From Metridium senile (lineage: Eukaryota; Cnidaria; Anthozoa; Actiniaria; Metridiidae), in assembly GCA_949775045.1 (NCBI GenBank), contig OX459100.1, forward strand, positions 9,664,194 to 9,728,193: a stretch of 64,000 bases of DNA. Reading direction: 5' to 3'. Position numbers and translations under genes: made by a program. Within the stretch, counting starts at the first letter, position 1, and the number at the start of each line of letters is the position of its first letter. This document shows, in pieces, positions 45,671-57,308 of this stretch. The notes under the pieces are model-generated. The model saw only the letters and a program-made list of their open reading frames with translations. It did not search any database and was not told the origin of the DNA.

Positions 45671-48600
45671 CTACTTGGTACACACTGCACAAGTCAGCTC
45701 TCTTCCATCAACATACGGATGACAAGGCAATGACCCACACCTCCCTTCCACGGGATAAAGTAATGCACCATTCAAATCGGCACTGGTGCCTTTGACAGCT
45801 TCAGCATCCTGATCCACGCAAAGAAACTTTGTGGGATGGGCGTGACCATGATGGGCTGACATCAGGTACCCGTGGTACTCTCGGGTCCATCCCGCCGGAC
45901 ACTCGAATGTTGCCGGCATCATGAGCTCTGAGTTGCGGGTCGTCACGTGACACACAGCACATGGGGCCTCATGGTCGTGAAGGTTTGAAGTACTAAATGG
46001 GTTAAAACCTGATACTTCATACTCGGTACCGTACATGTATGCCGCTGATTGATGACCGGGCTTATAGTTTCCAAATTTAGGGGACTCGGTCAAGCACACG
46101 TATTCAGCTGCTCCTCCTATGTTTGTGTAATACTCTCCTCCAATACGACCTAAAAAGCAACGTTAACAATCAAATTTGTTGTGATTTAGTTTGTTATTAA
46201 CATATATCAGCTTTTAAATCCAAGCGATTATTTGAAAATGACAATTAAGTCACTTACAAACGACAGCCAATTAGATAGCAGAGCAATCATTGATTTAATC
46301 AGCTGATCAATTCTTCTATAAATCATTCAATATAATAGAATCCATTTACAGTTAACCAGTCATTTAACCATTAACTCACTAGTCAACAACATAGTCAACT
46401 CAATAAATGATTGCATAATAACCAGCTAACCAACTGAATATCCAATCATCCAACTACTAAATCAAACTTTTATCTAATCAACTCATTACTGTCAATCAAA
46501 AAGAAATCAGCTCAGTAATCAACAAATCAATTCCCCAGCCAATTCGTTTATCAGCCAGCAAGCAGTCACTTTGATAGATCAATTACCTTTATAGACCAAG
46601 TCAGCACCAGAGGGACAAGAAGTCCTTCCCCAGCGTACGTATGTAACCCCTCCACTTGTAGGACCTTGAGGACCCTTAGGGCCATGTTTCCCCGGCGTAC
46701 CTTTCGACCCTGGAGGTCCTACAAATAAAATGCATTGCCTTAGTATAGTAATACTGTCTTCACAGAATACGTTGGTCATTTTTATCCAGTTTGGCAACCT
46801 ATTCACTATGCATTTGCCTATTGAGTCATTCAAGAAGACTCGTTTAATGTCTAGAGATTTCATTGGCCGGCAATAGTCGTAAAAAATCCTTTTGACACCT
46901 ATTTTATCTTATATTGACTGTAATTTGGACGGGAAAACTAAATCATTAACCATTATTGCAACTAAGATGAAACCCGATCTCTGGCCAGGACTCCCGGCCC
47001 CGATTAAGGACTGAAAAGCTCACAGTGGTTGTGGATCATGATATGCAACTTTAATATGTATTACTTAGTGTATGTATATATTCTACGGGATATTCTAGTG
47101 ACTGTTGTATATCGATCCGTATGCCACATAGCCAAGAGATGACCTTGGCTAAATCTTGCGTTACCTCCTCGCTCGCCGCGATGACGTGTCCTTAAAAGAC
47201 TCAAATGTCCCCATACTGTGACTGACAGCAAACATCAGGGTATACTATTGAGGGTCCATTGATTTGCTGAAAACGTATGCTGTTAACCACTCAATAGTCT
47301 AGTTTTATTTCGTTTCTTCCATATTTAGTTGAAAAGCATTGTATGTCGTTTATTGTATTACATGTGTATTGTAGTTAAAATGATTGCGGCACTTAGCAAT
47401 TGATACGGTGTCGCGGTATTTTCGATTTTTTGGCACGGTATTGCGGTATTTGGGGGTCCCCACGCCCCCTCTTGCCAGTCAAGAACAATAGTTATTAAAA
47501 TTGGTATATTTTGATTCGGTCTTTATTCAGCCAGTAAAGCGATTTTTATTGATAGCAACCTGGTGATCTCGGAACAAGAATCTAGCCAATCAGCGCGCGG
47601 TATGAAATTTGATCAGGCGGCCAAACATGGCTGACATTTGATGGAATGGTTAAATAATGTTGTTCACGCTTGTGTTCAAATCTTTCGTCTTAAACATGAA
47701 ATGTTTTCATAGTTATACATGTTGTGTGTATGATTATGATCGTCGCGGAGAAATAAGCAATTTATGGAATTGCAATTATAGAAGCCCGAAAAAAATTCGG
47801 GTTTTGAACGGGATCATAATCATACACACATCATATAACCGCGGATCAGACCCACATACATAGTTATACATGTCTGGAAGTTCTTAGGATCTAACTTGCA
47901 AAGCTTGAGTGCGTTTGTGCCTTGTAAATGGATATTTGAAAGTGAAAAGCTGTGTTCAATTTAATTTAAAGTACTAATTTAATTTAAAGGTTCTCTTTAA
48001 AAATCCTTTCTTGATGATATGTTTGCTTCTATATTGGTAATAGCTGTTTAGTTTTACTTTATAAACCTTTTTACTTGCTGAAAAAAATTCACCATCGCAA
48101 AAATCCAAGATTGCAAGATGGCGGCCATTGACCGCGCGAAATTGGCAAATTAAGAAACTGCGACTAGGACCGCCTGATTTCCTACAACAATGCAGCGCGC
48201 GCCGTTTTCAAGTCCGAGATCACCTGGGAGGTTGAAAACCGGAGAAACCGGTTACGGTGATCCATGTGTGATTAATATAGTGACATTACCTCTTGGACCA
48301 GCAGTGCCGCCCTTGCCATCTCTGCCTGATAAAATAATTACAAACAAAGAATTGTTGAGTCATCTAACGCTACAATAAAGAAAGTATTACACAGGTTTAA
48401 TTTCGGAGATGTTTAATCAGACTCCTGTGAACCTCGCACCAAATTGAGATTACATAACACAAAGATAATAGTATGTATAGCGTTTAGATATAACGTAAAT
48501 ATTCATATCTGTTCCATACCTGGTAAACCATCACGGCCATCTCTACCTGGAAATGTGAAGCGAATATTTTACAGAGTATTGATAAATATAAATATCACTG

Positions 48601-49800
48601 ACTTGACTAGCTATAAATTTATATTGAATAATTTTATTATAAAAGTGAAGCCAGCTAGTGTCAACAATTTTATGATCGTCAGGATTACACTTAATAAACA
48701 TACTTGCATTTGATTTTCTTTCCTTTAATTTTTGTTTATTCATTTTTAGAGAGCATACTGAGCAAGAAAGGAAAACTTGGCAATAGCGTGCACTGCATGT
48801 GAATTCCCAGTTGTTCCATTTTTTGCCACCGGATGTAGTTTAATTTTCGCCTTACGTATATACTCTACTCGTGTACGTCATGTTTTTTAAGTAACCGGGA
48901 ATAATAATTCCAAGTCGAGGTTCCCGTTGCTGCGCATAGCAAAACTATAATAATTTATCATGTGCAGCAACGGGAACCTCGACTTGGAATTATCATTCGT
49001 TGTCAATGACCGTAACTGTGAGAAGGACTATTCACATGCATGGAGCGCGGGTACTGGCAAGAGTTTTCCTCTCTTATTGTACCGTCTTATTAATGCTCTC
49101 TTGTTTTTACCTAATTGATTTTTATTTTTTGACATAGATGTTTGAGGTACAATGACCTTACCTCGGAGAACAATTGTTCGCTTGGAATCATGTTCTTCTA
49201 TTCTGCAAAGTACATTATCAATATTGAGAAACATGCATTGAAAAATACCAATCATTTAGAAAAAGTTGTGAAGTTTGCACTAATAAATGTGAGGTTCGAT
49301 AAAAACATTTCCTATGTAAAGGTCTTTACATCGCTTAGAAAATAGCCATATAACTGAAACCGCGATTAATAATGGCCTCTTAATATACAGAGATAATTTC
49401 TAAAAATCAATAAATTCTGATCTATTATCAGATAACTTTCTGAGTATTGTATCAGTTATTGTTAAACTCGAAGAATGACTAAATAAAAACATAGTACGCT
49501 TTTATATAACGGTTTTATAACTCTTTTACGGCCCGTTGTCCACGTAACTGAGAAACTGTGGAGTTATCTTTTTACTCACTTATTAGATCACTCTGAATAC
49601 GCACCAATCCGCAAGCGCTTTTGTAGTGATGGAGCTGTTTATACAATATTTTACCTTTTTTCTAGTTCTGCAATCTTCTTGAACGCATCAGCTAACGTTG
49701 TAAGACTATTTTTAGATTGTGACTTTTTGTCGATGGCGTCGACCTTGTTGGCTTCAAACGCTACTGTTAGAAGAACACAAACAAAACCGACAACAAACAT
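45671..49800 (-). CDS. Short-chain collagen C4-like protein, gene D
   Basis: Six exons: 49655-49800, 49162-49202, 48520-48546, 48290-48325, 46587-46718, 45671-46149 (861 nt, 286 aa). Signal peptide MFVVGFVCVLLTVAFEANK; coil LADAFKKIAELEKR; linker IEEHDSKRTIVLRG. Its collagen exons are shortened (27 nt GRDGRDGLPG and 36 nt GRDGKGGTAGPRG), followed by GPPGSKGTPGKHGPKGPQGP, the most regular helix of the five with no glycine substitution. The junction reads SGGVTYVRWGRTSC, and the C-terminal domain carries EVSGFNPF like gene C. Ten cysteines after the signal peptide. C and D share introns near exon 1 and the spacer before the C-terminal exon, so they are sister copies. Predicted secreted short collagen. 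Confidence 0.85.
47556..48234. mobile_element. Inverted-repeat element of about 680 bp in gene D intron
   Basis: Ends CAACCTGGTGATCTCGGA and TCCGAGATCACCTGGGAGGTTG are inverted repeats, with GCGCGC and ATCAGGCGG(C/T)C pairing further in. The centre has its own palindrome, GTGTGTATGATTATGATC / GATCATAATCATACACAC (about 47722-47834). It ends about 55 bp from a collagen exon. No ORF. Confidence 0.65.
48903..48993. mobile_element. Foldback hairpin in gene D intron
   Basis: TAATTCCAAGTCGAGGTTCCCGTTGCTGC pairs with GCAGCAACGGGAACCTCGACTTGGAATTA around a 32-bp loop. The arms are nearly perfect, so the insertion is recent. Confidence 0.8.
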
Positions 49801-49877
49801 GGCTTGAAAAATCACTTAAAGAAGAAAAGTATAGCCTACCTTAAAACAAGCTATCAACTAAATTAATTTGTGTGCTG

Positions 49878-49896
49878 TGACGCCTTTTATTGGCAA
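49878..49896 (-). promoter_or_regulatory. TATA-like block of gene D
   Basis: Minus-strand TGCCAATAAAAGGCGTC, about 85 bp upstream of the ATG, as in genes B, C and E. Confidence 0.5.
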
Positions 49897-49899
49897 TAC

Positions 49900-51090
49900 A
49901 TCAGTCCTGAAACAGGAAATAAATCGGACTCATCCAGGAATTTCTAGCCTGCGTCACATCCGTTCTTTTTCTCAAGTCCACAAGCATGTGACGCAGGCTA
50001 AGATTTTCTTGAACAAATTGTTGAAACAGTTCAAAATCTTCAAATAGTTCTTAAGAGGAGTCAGTTTTCTAGAACGTTATGTTCAAAGTAACCATCACTT
50101 GCTAAATAAATCTGATGTATGTTTTTGAGCAACTTAATTAGATCGCTCTTGTTTTAGTTTTAGCACGATGTTTCGTTTCTGATTTTAGTCGAAACCACAA
50201 GTGCATTATGCAGAGAAAAACATGATAATAAAAGTGATTGTTTTGAATCCAGGTGGTGCTTAAAGCACTAACAAAACACTAGATGATGTTCATATTTTAA
50301 TTCCGACTTCCCCAGAGGGAGGAGGAAGGGAGGGTTGAGACTTCTTCGATTTATAAATATAGATAGATAGATAGATAGGTTTATTAATAAAATTACATTG
50401 CAGTAGTGATTACTAACTGAATTGCGTAATATTTACAATTTGATACAATATATAATAAGAATACTAAATATAAGAATACTAAATTATTAAAAGATATACT
50501 AAAATTGATTAAGTTAAGATATAAAATATATGAATATTTATGGTCTAAACACTGCTAAAACTACTTAACTACCATAACGATTAGCCAGATCATACGGATC
50601 GGACATGAATATTATATAGTAATTATGAAAACACAACGCTAGTTCTTTCATATTTTCAAAAATTGTCAAGAGAAGAGTCAATAAATTCAAGTTGTAAATT
50701 TTGCAAATCAGGACGAATCTGTATGAGATTTACAGTACTTGTCTCTGACATGATTGCTTTTTTTTCAAATTCGCATTAAGTATTAATAGGTTTTATAGAT
50801 ATTACATATTTTAAGCAATAAATATGTATGTTCAATAGATCGCTTAAAAATCTAAGTTCAGGTCGACATTCAAGGTTGAGGGAAAGAAAGTGGCACTTTT
50901 GGCACCCTTAGCTCGAGGCACTGCAAACTGTCGGAGAAGGTCTTCAGATACTGAACTTTGCAAGCTTATAAAATATGAACGGCACACATAAACTGCAGTT
51001 TTTCAACGCAAAAAGGACAAAGTGACATATAGATTTGAACTCAATACAAACTTTAATTTAGTTTTGATATATGCATGTAGACACTTTTAA
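49900..51090. other. Gene-free spacer upstream of gene D
   Basis: No gene supported. About 50570-50700 matches the upstream region of gene C (44110-44270). A short (ATAG)n run lies at 50360-50379. Confidence 0.45.
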
Positions 51091-51315
51091 TTAGAGCGGA
51101 TTTCGTATGACTGTACAAACAGCACGGACACAGCACGGTACAGTACAAATGAAATTTAGAGAGTTTTTCCTGTGTCTATCAAAACACCACAGGTTGGTTC
51201 ACGGCCGTGAAGGCACGGCACGGTCACGGCAAAAACTTCGAATCTTTTTATATAAATTACGACACGGTCACGGCACGGTACCGTACGTTGCACAGTCATA
51301 CGAAATCCGCTCTAA
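51091..51315. mobile_element. TTAGAGCGGATTTCG inverted-repeat MITE
   Basis: Ends TTAGAGCGGATTTCGTATGA and TCATACGAAATCCGCTCTAA are perfect inverted repeats; the interior is made of CACGGCACGG and GTACCGT words. Similar CACGG composition is seen at 4345-4492. No ORF with a domain. Confidence 0.8.
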
Positions 51316-51662
51316 TACTAACATTTAAAGTGCTTATATGGGTTCGCTAGTTTCAATTTCAAAATAAAGATTAGACTTTATTAAAAACATCTTAGGTAGT
51401 TAAGATCTCGATTTTAATTTTTTATGTGCCTTTTTGGGGGTCTCAAAGTTGTCAAAATAGCCTTTTTGGGGTTCCCTGTGGGAACATTTATGAGCCTTCA
51501 AATGAGTCTGGACACTAAACTTCGTGACGTCATTGCCGGTCAAAGTGAATAGTGAGTGTTACTTTAAGAAGAAGAATGAATAACGAATTGTAATTCAATT
51601 TTGTTTATTTTATTTCATCTCATGAGCTTAACTTCAAAATCAGCAATCATCAGAATATGACA

Positions 51663-52281
51663 CTACTTGGTACCGGTACCGTACATGTGTGCCACATCTT
51701 GATGGCCGGGCTTATGGTTTCCAAATTTAGGGGACTCGGTCAAGCACACGTATTCAGCTGCTCCTCCTGTGTTTGTGTAACGCTCTCCTCCAATACGACC
51801 TACAATACAATAATCGAATTTGTTGTACTAAGAGAAGCTGTGATTGGTATAATTGTTCACATACCTAACAATTAATTCAGATCAATCATGATCATTCGAT
51901 TGACCGGAACATGCATTCAGAAACAGTTTTGTTAACCAGGAAACCAGCGAAAAACGTTGCACCTTACCAACAAATAACCAACAAAACTTTTTTTAACGAA
52001 ATCTGACTAGTCAAAATCAATAAGTTTATTGCCCTGCAATTGGCACAAAACCTAATCAGACCTGTCAAAAAAATCGCATGATCTTCAAAACGGTGACTGC
52101 GTTTTTTTTATTATGCGCTTTGTTAATGTTTATTGATTTTTGTACTTAAACTTCAAACTTTAATATCTTTTTGAAAATACTTACCTTTCCTAATAACTGT
52201 AATTTTATTTATTTTGAGTGTACATTGAATTGTAAAGCGCCTAGGACAGGATTGGATAGGCGCTATATAAATGTTTGTTAC

Positions 52282-52365
<84 letters not shown>

Positions 52366-53069
52366 TAAAATCTTAGGTTATTTTGCAGTTTATCCTTAAT
52401 TATTTTTGAAAGGAAAATATCAAAAAACGCAGATACTGTTTTGAAGTTCATGAGTTCTTTTAACGGTCTGACTAGGTTTTGTGCCGCTTGGTTAAATATT
52501 GCGGCGGGACAATAAACTCTCTAAATTCAGTAAATATCCTAAAATCGAGATAAAGCCGGTTTTGTTTCCCGTGTACCTTATTTCTGTTTACTAATCCGGA
52601 TTAACAGCGACGCCTACTAACAAATCATTGATATTCAAAATAGTAAATTGCTACTTTTTTTCGACTTCTAAAGTTTTTGTTTACGTTCGCTTTCTTCGCT
52701 TTTTGAGTTAGTAAAACAGTTTTTCTTTTTGATGCTTTTTTCGAGAAATGTCAATTTTCTTCCAACATTTTGTCCCATGATAACTTAATCAAAACAACTG
52801 ACCCGCTACAAACACTTCAACCATAAACCAAACCCCATCCCGTCCAGGCCAGAAGCAAATCAACTAACCAACCCAATCAACATCCCCTTAACCACTAAAG
52901 ACAATCCAGTACATCAAGAATTAAACAGTTCATCTACCTTTATAGACCAAGTCAGCACCCGAGGGACAAGAAGTTCTTCCCCAGTGAACGTATTTAACCC
53001 CGCCACTTTTAGGACCTTGAGGACCCTTGGGGCCCTGTTTACCCGGAGAGCCTTGCGCGGCTGGAATTC
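51663..53069 (-). pseudogene. Truncated short-chain collagen copy F
   Basis: Only two exons remain. 52938-53069 encodes the GIPAAQGSPGKQG helix end and SGGVKYVHWGRTSC, with His for the first Arg of the usual RWGR. 51663-51799 is the last exon with 339 bases (113 codons) missing. The reading frame continues from YVCLTESPKFG to MYGTGTK and the normal stop, so seven of the ten cysteines are gone. The deletion joins at a GGTACC word present at both edges in the paralogs. Upstream exons are absent; the intron sequence shared with genes A and E stops near 53115, where a LINE fragment begins. It shares IPAAQG with gene E. Confidence 0.85.
52284..52365. repeat. (ATT)n microsatellite with SINE-like 3' tail
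   Basis: About 27 ATT units after TGTAAAGCGCCTAGGACAGG and GGCGCTATATAAATG. This tail before an ATT array is a common retroposon end. A poly-Tyr ORF here is an artefact. Confidence 0.9.
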
Positions 53070-53115
53070 CTGGAATGAAGAGTAAACATCATAAAGTATC
53101 AAAACATTGAAATAT

Positions 53116-54200
53116 GTCGTGAAAACGTGTGAAGTCATTTCATCCTACTCTATATTTCAACGACACTCCTGTTTGTGAGGTCAGCTCTCACATACACCTT
53201 GGCTTAACCTTATCACACGATCTCTCCTGGACGGAGCATATATTATCATTGCATCAAAAGGCGAGTAAAGCTCTGAACTTGTTGAAAGGTCTTAAACATA
53301 AACTACATCGTTCTACACTGATAGTCTTATTAGGCCTTTAGTGGAATATGCTGATGTCATATAGGATGGGTGTAACGAGGTTGAAAGTGACTAACTAGAG
53401 AGTGTGCAGTATGAATCAGCTCGTGTTGTAACTGCATGGGGCGATAAAGGGAACAAGTAAATCTAAGCTTCTAGATGAGCTAAGTTGGGAAAATCTCAAA
53501 ACGAGAAGGCTCCTTCACAAACTGTCTCTCTTTTATAAAATGATTAATCACATTACCCCATCATATCTTAGCAAGATTCTTCCATTGAAAGTAAGTCAGA
53601 AATCTAGATATTCTTTGAGATCTAATGAGGATTTTTCTTTAATCCCAGCTCGTACAAATAGATTCAAAAAATCTTTTTTACCATCTGTCATCCCCGAATG
53701 GAACCGATTAGACACCACTCTGCGCATTGCTTGTCAGTCAAGTAACGAGTTTAAATCTAAACTTCGCGATACATTCTGTGTTAATTATAATCGACTTTAT
53801 AATGCCACCCTCAATAGACAAGCCTCTATACTACACACCTGGGGCCGGTTGTACGAAGGGTGAATCCTTATCCAGCGGATAAAATCTATAAAAAACCTAT
53901 GCAATGGATAACTTTTATCCGCGGATAGCTTTATCCACCCTTCCTACAACCGGCCCCAGACGGCTAGGGCACTGTGCATTAAATTTTTACTTATTTAAAA
54001 TTTCGTGTAAATCGTCACCACTCTGTAACTGTGACGATGGATCTGTAGAGTCAGTTTCTCATTATCTCTTACATTGCTCTCGATATGCCGCTCAACGTCG
54101 AACTTTGTTATCACTTTCCGCACAGCTTTTCAAACAGCCTGTTTCTGATAGTAATAAAATAAATTTCTTTCTGAATGGTTCTCCATTTCTAACACTGAAG
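53116..54200 (+). pseudogene. 5'-truncated non-LTR retrotransposon (LINE)
   Basis: Reading frames in order give HLGLTLSHDLSWTEHI and KASKALNLLKGL, then (shifted) SLIRPLVEYADV, then YLSKILPLKV, NRFKKSFLPSVIPEWNRL and FKSKLRD, and finally CNCDDGSVESVSHYLLHC. These are the thumb and C-terminal region of a LINE reverse transcriptase and its terminal cysteine/histidine motif. Several frameshifts and stops kill it, and the palm with the catalytic aspartates is missing. It begins exactly where homology of copy F to other collagen introns ends. The clade (Jockey/CR1/I type) is not decided. Confidence 0.75.
53840..53957. mobile_element. GGGGCCGGTTGTACGAAG MITE inside the LINE
   Basis: CTGGGGCCGGTTGTACGAAGG pairs with CCTTCCTACAACCGGCCCCAG; the interior has TTATCCGCGGATA palindromes. 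It is a close relative of the elements at 18807, 39549 and 59746 but sits within the reverse transcriptase frame (between LHT and RLGHCALN), so the family moved after the LINE landed. Confidence 0.85.
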
Positions 54201-54235
54201 CAAAGCGTGCTGTGGTTCAAGGCGAAAGGAGAAAT

Positions 54236-55740
54236 ATGGCGAGCGGTGAGCTCCCGATCGACAGACACGATGAACTAACTGAACTGGAAATAGAAAACTT
54301 TATCGATGAAGCTATTCCAGTTTCGACGAAACGACAGACTAAATGGGGAGTTGGAATCTTCCGAGGTAACTACTTTAGACCCGACGTAACCAATCGAACG
54401 TTTGATTCAATCGAATTCAATCGAATTCAATCGAATGATTGGATTCAAGTGTATTCGGTAATCGAATGAAATCGAATTCACAACTTTTTTTGAGCCAATC
54501 GAACATAATCGAACATTTGATTGTTAAATCATTCGATTTTCTTCGATTTTGATTTTCTAGCGCGGCAATCACTTTGTTTTCCGTAATAAAAAAAAAACGA
54601 AGTTAATATTTATAGAAATATTTTCCTTTTATTAGAGCCAGAGCCCGTGTATCTTGCTGCTGTAGCGGGGTATGAGGATCGAGCTGAGACTGAGGCTGAA
54701 AGTAATTTTGCTCAGCCGATGCTAATGGTCAGTCTTGCGATGCCTGAACTAGAGAACGTTTGTACATAAAGAAACAAATAAGTTGCAGTTAAATGTAGAT
54801 TATGTAATTAGGCCGCTGGTAATTTTACTCTGCTCCGTGCTACACACAAGTGACTGTCAGTCTTGTGATGAGTTCACAGTGACGTACGTTGTACACAGAG
54901 AATGAGATAAGAGATTTATAAAGAGAAAGAAGATTTATTTGCCCTGATTGGTTCAAATAAAAAATGTTATGTTTGTAGCAAAGTCTGGGAACAAATACTT
55001 TGGGTTTAGAATTGCCGGAAATTGAGTTTATTTTATACTTTTGCATTTATTTTAGCATTCGATTTTATTTGATTATCGTTCGGAAATCGAACACAATCAA
55101 GCATTCGATTGCGTTCGGAAATCGAATTTAATCGAATTCACAACTTTTTCAGCATTCGATTTCATTCGATTACCAAACGCAATCGAATCCAATCATTCGA
55201 TTGGATTCGATTGCGTTCGATTACCGAATCGTTCGATTGGTTATGTCGGGCTTTAGAGTGGATGAAAAATGTCAACAATGAATATTTACGGCTGATTGAA
55301 ATATATCTGCAATCCATGTTAATTCGTTGAAAACTTATTCACTGCAAACTCAACATTTTTGAATAATATGCTTTTTAAATTCATTTTTTTTGTAATTGTA
55401 GTACTTTCTGAAACTAATATATTAACTTTTTTCATTCAAGAATGGCTTCAAAATCGTTTTAATAACGAAGTTCTAGAGGATCTAAAACAAGAGACGTTAG
55501 CCGAGCGATTGAAATATTTCTACCAAGAACTGAGAGTTTCACAAGGAAAACATTACAGTCGTTCAGCTCATATGGCGATAAGAGCAGCAATTCATCGACA
55601 CCTTACATCTCCAGATGTTGGAAAGTCATTTCTATCCGAGATAAGTGATTGAGTTTTGAAGACAGCCAATGCTTCTCTAAACGCAAAACTAAAGAGATTG
55701 AAACAAGACGGACATTGTAAGCCACAACATATCACACTTC
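54236..55740 (+). pseudogene. Crypton/KIAA1958-like gene fragment, two exons
   Basis: Exon 54236-54365 encodes MASGELP, then ELEIENFIDEAIP, TKRQTKWGVGIF and R, with donor G|GTAAC. After an intron, acceptor TTCATTCAAG at 55431-55440 leads to WLQNRFNNE, LAERLKYFYQELR and AHMAIRAAIHRHL. The pattern (charged helix, KWGV-F, then L..FY.E.R and IR..I.R.L) is that of the N-terminal half of the proteins related to KIAA1958/ZMYM that share ancestry with Crypton tyrosine recombinases. An in-frame TGA at 55650 is followed by clearly continuing sequence (VLKTANASLNAKLKRLK), so the copy is dead. No catalytic region is seen. The intron carries a large inverted-repeat element. Confidence 0.6.
54380..55250. 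mobile_element. 871-bp inverted-repeat element built from ATTCGATT words
   Basis: Ends CCCGACGTAACCAATCGAAC and (reverse) CCCGACATAACCAATCGAAC, flanked by the direct repeat CTTTAGA (54373-54379 and 55251-55257), a 7-bp target duplication. Both ends are filled with repeats of AATCGAATTC/ATTCGATT. The middle is unrelated and without a recognised gene. It inserted 14 bp after the donor site of the Crypton-like exon. The superfamily is unclear (7-8-bp targets are typical of hAT). Confidence 0.8.
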
Positions 55741-57308
55741 AATCGAGCCCGAAGATATAATTTAAAAGTGCTACGACAGTGAAGGTTTCTCTGGGAAGAC
55801 GCCAGTCAGTCTCCTTCGAGTTAACTGGTTTAACATTTGCCTTTTCTTCTGTAGAAGAGGCAGAGAAAATCTCAGGAGTTTGACCAAAAAAAGTTTTCCT
55901 ATTCAGAAAGATGCAAACGGTTGTGAATTTGTTGTCATGACAAGAGAGGTATTTCAGCGAACTCAATTTTAATATTAAAAGGGTTAGAGACTTTTCGTTC
56001 GTTCTTTATCGGCAAATACCGTCACTTGCTGAACTTTAGTCTCTAACCCCTAAGTATTTCTCGAAATGTTATAACATATACTTACTAGAGATAGATTGAA
56101 GTTTATTTTGTAGTCACTTTTTCTGAGATCAGTGCGTCCATAGCAACGCTGCGTTGCTAAGGGTGGTTTTATTCACAGAGCATTTTTCGGACTCACAGAA
56201 AATTTTGGCTTATCGCTCGTGTCAATGTCAACAAATTGAGCGAGTATGGTTGAATTCTCTAATAGGAAAACCAAACTACACGCGTTAATAATTTTTGGGC
56301 ATAAATTTTGCAATAATTCAAAATTTGTGAATTCTCGGCTTCAAAATGAGGACTCAACTGAAACTATTGATATTCTATACCAAGCTCATTCAGAAGAAGA
56401 ATGGTTCGTCTCTCATCTAGTCTCTAGCTATTTCATAGAAATTGCTGAAATTGATGTCCGTAATTAGTGATTTGTATCCGGTACAATATTCTAGATTTTC
56501 ATAGCAAATTAATGGCATGATAAGCTTCTTGCTCTTTTCAAAAATCTGAGTAGACTTGTTTTGAAACTCGGCTAGAAGTTACTTCGTACCTAATACTCAT
56601 TATTTTCAAAGTTTTAAAGTGCCTATGACACGAAATTTTTTATGATTGTTTTATCAAATTCATTATATGAAATACATAATTTGAAAGTTTGAGAGAAATT
56701 CATTCAAAATTGACGATTTTACAAGCTTTCAATAATGACCATTTGCTCGAAAAATGTGGCACTTGAATCGCGCGGCCAAACTTCCACGTGACCTGAAATG
56801 TGACGTAGTCTTGGTTGCAAAATCAAGACATAGATTAAGTTGACTATTGGCCATTTTTAATATTTCCAAAGTGAACATATATTTGAGATATTGATTTTAA
56901 AACCTAGAGATATTACAGTAAATTCAAAGTTGGCAATTTTTGCTCCGAAACATGACATCTCTACTTTATAGAGAAACAAGTTCTCTACCTCTGTCATCAA
57001 TAGTAAAGGTTTTCTGTTTCATTAGCTATATTTTTGCTGATTTTTGAGGCACAATGGGTATTTTAGGCTGGTGTCTAACTTCCCACCAAAGTGACAGATC
57101 CATCTGACTTTTTAGGATAATAAATAACTCACTATGGCCTACAACTGTACCAAGCTTAAGTGGAGATCATTTTACATTCTATTGAAGTGAATTGGAATGC
57201 AACGAAGAATAATGAAGAACAAGTTGTAGTTATTTTTGAATCTATTTTATTCATTTTATTCCATCTTAGTAATGCGCTCATCTACCAACAATCATCAATA
57301 ATATGACA
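55741..57308. other. Spacer downstream of gene E, no gene supported
   Basis: It contains a small inverted repeat GGGTTAGAGACTT/AGTCTCTAACCCC (55979-56052). A minus-strand ORF at 55739-55966 has no recognisable domain. From about 56830 the sequence matches the 3' flank of gene A. Confidence 0.45.

Noticed and set aside
52171..52368. Poly-tyrosine ORF
   Set aside because: Translation of the ATT array next to a SINE-like tail.
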